Origin: Onchocerca volvulus
Taxonomy: Eukaryota; Nematoda; Chromadorea; Rhabditida; Onchocercidae
DNA: 64,000 nt
Reading direction: 5' to 3'
NCBI GenBank assembly: GCA_000499405.2
Contig: HG738140.1
Coordinates: forward strand, 6,928,158 to 6,992,157
Below the pieces are notes generated by a model. The model did not search any database, was not told the DNA's origin, and saw nothing but the letters and a program-made list of their open reading frames with translations. Below are positions 61,251 to 64,000 of this stretch, piece after piece (position 1 is the first letter of the stretch; the number at the start of each line of letters is the position of its first letter). The position numbers were made by a program, and so were the translations under genes.

Positions 61251-64000
61251 TTATATCTAACATGCCAGATTGAGCAAAAAAAAAAAGTGTCATCATAAAT
61301 TTAAACAATATCATAAAACAATGTTTGAATATGAAAAATTTGCAATTTTTTTTAGCTTTTTTTTGCTTCAGACATGAAAACAGAAAAATTATTATAAGTT
61401 ATTATGATGAAATTAAACAATATCGTTAAAAAATTCATCACTAAACTAGCTTTTGAATTTCCCCAAAATATTTCGGATTCATCTACAGATTATTTTTTCT
61501 ATAAAAAGTGCCTCTGTATGAGAACTATTATTCTATTTTCTGTTTCCTAAACAATATCATAAATCTCATTCAAAACAAATTACATGTAAATCACTTTTAT
61601 TTAAATATGAATCATTTTTGCTTATTCTATACCAGATAAAACTGTAGTATTACTCAAAATTAATAAGTTCTATTTACAGAACGTACTAATTTACTACAGA
61701 ATACATTGAACTTACTCAAAATGAGCAATCTATTCTCATTCTCTTGTTTTATTAGTAATTACCATCAACATAATCTTACTCTGTACATTTGATCCATGCG
61801 GAATAACAATTTTTCTGCACTGTCATGTGATTACAGTTTTTCGATCTCACCAATAATCTCCATAAATTTCTACTAACAACCATATCTGAAATAGAATTAA
61901 TGAATCAAATCTGAAACAAAAAAAAAAAAAGCTATCCTAAAAAGTTATAAATTCGAACTAAATAAATCTTAACTAATTCATTAAAAAATCCCAAACGATT
62001 AAACAATAAAACAAATTCAAAACAAAAAACTACTTTTTTTTTTTCAATTCTCTAAGCTAAAAAAAAAAAATTACCTAAATGCTCATATTTAAATTATAAT
62101 ATTAAATTGAATTCGATGCAACAAGCTAACCTAAATTCAATGAATTTTTGCGAAGTTATCAAGCTCAAATACTACCTAATTCACGTGGATAACACTTCAA
62201 GGATAATATTCGGCAAACCAGAATTGTCCAATGCAAATGGAAATTTGTTAAAAATATTTCATGATGACTGGGATACACAGATCACTCAGCGATTTTCATT
62301 GTAGCACAACTTGTAGCCCGGTGACAAAACGAGTCTGTTGTTGACAGCCTGAAAAGGTGGATTCAGGAGTGTGTACAGCTCACCGAGTTGTTTAAGTGTG
62401 TGTCACGTGGTTCTGTTGCTGTATCGAGATTTTGTCGTCACTATACGTGTAATACGTGAGAAATAATGACGTGGAAGACGTACTCGTAATTCACTTTAAT
62501 TCACCAATAATAGGTAAAATACTTAATTACAGCCATTACTTAGGTAGTCAAGTAAAATACTTGATTACAGCCACTACTTAGGTAGTTTGATTATTATGGA
62601 GTTGTAGAAATTAAATAAGTTTGGTATGCATAATAGTGGTAGATAATTGGATAATAACTTGATGTTAAATTTTTATTTGCTAAATTACCATGGTACCTAA
62701 GTTTTGGATGTTAAGATATCATATTATTGAGGTGTCAAACAGTCAAGTTTCATATTATTTAAAACTCTATTATTTGAGCATTTTTCTGTTAATATTTTAT
62801 TATCGATTTTGAAGTTGTTGTTTTGTTGTGTGGGTTCAGTAATAAATTATTTAATTAGTTGTGTTTTTAGTGTAATAAGTATACAGATTTAGGTTTTGTT
62901 GGTAATTAAATATTATTTGGATGAGCGGACTGTTTTTGCTTTGTTTAGGTATTGAGCTTGTGTAGCTTTTTTGCTTTTTCCTACTAATTTTTCTTGATTC
63001 GGTGCTCGTACTTTTGCTTTTGCGGTTTATAGTTTTTTGGTTTTTTTTTGAGGGGATCATTCTTAAGAGTAATTTTATAGATTGGTGATGTTTTTTTTCT
63101 CATTGATTGAAATTTTTGTTGATAAGAAAAGAAAAATTTTCTCATAAAAATATCAATAGTTAAGATGCTTTCACATCATTATCAAGGATTCCTTGAACCA
63201 AAATAGTCAAAGTGTTTTTGTACTATAAAACTCAATTATTAGTCTATTTTGATGTCAAGGTTCCATTTGTTAAGATAGAAATATCAAATGTTGTAATAGT
63301 CATATTTTGATATATTACACGTTAGTTATATAATATCTGCTGATTTTAAAATTTTTAATCTTAGAATACCAGTAATTCACTACAGGTTAAATTTTTATTC
63401 ATACACTGTTATATATGGCAGTCGAAAAACAACTACATGTCACTGTTACCAAAAAAAAAAAATTTTTTTTCTTGTAACTATAGCTTGATAAAGAAGTTCA
63501 AGTATATCTTATTGTAAAGGTTGATTAACTAAGTTACTACTCTAAATCTTTAATTTCAGGATTTAATAAGTGGACGGAAAATTGTATTTTTTTTCGCGTG
63601 AAATTTAAGCTCAAACATATTTATTTAGTCATCTCTTTTACTAAATGCCAATTGAATGTATTAAATTTGGTCACTTGAGGAATATGGTCATTTGACTAAA
63701 TTCTGAGAAAAGTGTTTTATGTTTTTGTGGAAAGCAATAAATGCATGATACTCGTAAAAAAAATGCACTTTTTTCCATGCATTTACTGCCTTGCACAAAA
63801 ATGTAAGATAAAAAGAAAACGGGAAGAAATATCGATAAGAATTTACGGTAAAATAATCACTTTGCAGATTTTCTGCATTGCTTTTGATAAAGCCAACACT
63901 CTGAAATGTCTACTACTGTTGTTGCTGCTGATTCAAATCAGTTGAATTTCAATCCATCGTGGTTAGTCATTTCATACCATAACTTATCCTTAGTTTCAAC
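61251..64000. other. Region right of MRPS22 without a recognised gene
   Basis: Mostly A/T-rich. A patch at about 62290-62490 is clearly less A/T-rich, contains CACGTG at about 62405 and several CG dinucleotides, and could be a promoter or first-exon area of a gene beyond the window. The open frames at 62851-63060 (minus) and 63712-63945 (plus) are compositional and unsupported. Confidence 0.5.
62514..62589. repeat. 38-bp tandem duplication
   Basis: Two adjacent 38-bp units (62514-62551 and 62552-62589), each with GTAAAATACTT.ATTACAGCC and ACTTAGGTAGT, differing at only a few positions. Confidence 0.88.

Noticed and set aside
62851..63060. Lysine/serine-rich 69-codon frame on the minus strand
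   Set aside because: Results from local strand composition (T/G-rich plus strand); no start context or splice signals.
1..64000. Search for tRNA, rRNA and CRISPR features
   Set aside because: I saw no tRNA B-box-like GGTTCGAATCC in a cloverleaf context, no rRNA and no regularly spaced repeats.

Overview
The window looks like chromosomal DNA of a parasitic nematode, most likely a filarial worm (Onchocercidae). It is very AT-rich. The genes have many short exons, TTTTCAG/TTTNAG-type 3' splice sites and possible spliced-leader acceptors just upstream of start codons. It carries a nematode-type EFF-1/AFF-1 cell-cell fusogen. I cannot name the species from sequence alone. All gene models were assembled by hand from splice sites and reading phase. 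Every exon junction listed keeps the reading frame.

Layout: (1) 1-11.1 kb, no recognisable gene, with one perfect FTZ-F1/NHR-25-type site. (2) 11.24-18.86 kb (+), a complete 10-exon EFF-1/AFF-1 family fusogen of 558 codons. Its last intron holds a decayed Helitron (PIF1-like helicase) on the opposite strand. (3) 19.5-41.0 kb, a large inverted duplication. Each arm carries an intact 9-exon AAAP-family amino-acid transporter: + strand 21.50-27.25 kb and - strand 33.15-38.89 kb. About 6.7 kb of each arm is near-identical, while the sequence outside that core is clearly diverged on both sides. Between the arms lies a decayed direct-repeat copy of the fusogen's last exon and 3' flank. (4) 42.4-48.55 kb (-), the exosome nuclease EXOSC10/Rrp6 (17 exons, 861 aa). 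(5) 49.1-49.66 kb, a solo LTR with target-site duplication. (6) 50.6-56.06 kb (+), the ER mannosyltransferase ALG9 (11 exons, 642 aa). (7) 58.3-58.7 kb, a long hairpin. (8) 58.97-61.24 kb (-), mitochondrial ribosomal protein MRPS22 (8 exons, 379 aa). (9) 61.3-64 kb, no recognisable gene.

The genes do not form one pathway. The housekeeping genes (RNA decay, N-glycosylation, mitochondrial translation) sit to the right. The left half is structurally dynamic: the fusogen has taken in a Helitron and lost a partial copy of its 3' end into the neighbouring duplication, and the transporter pair looks homogenised by gene conversion or very recently duplicated. The best candidates for follow-up are the converted palindromic transporter pair with its shared unusual splice sites, the Helitron inside the fusogen, and the 396-bp hairpin whose arm differences are all transitions.
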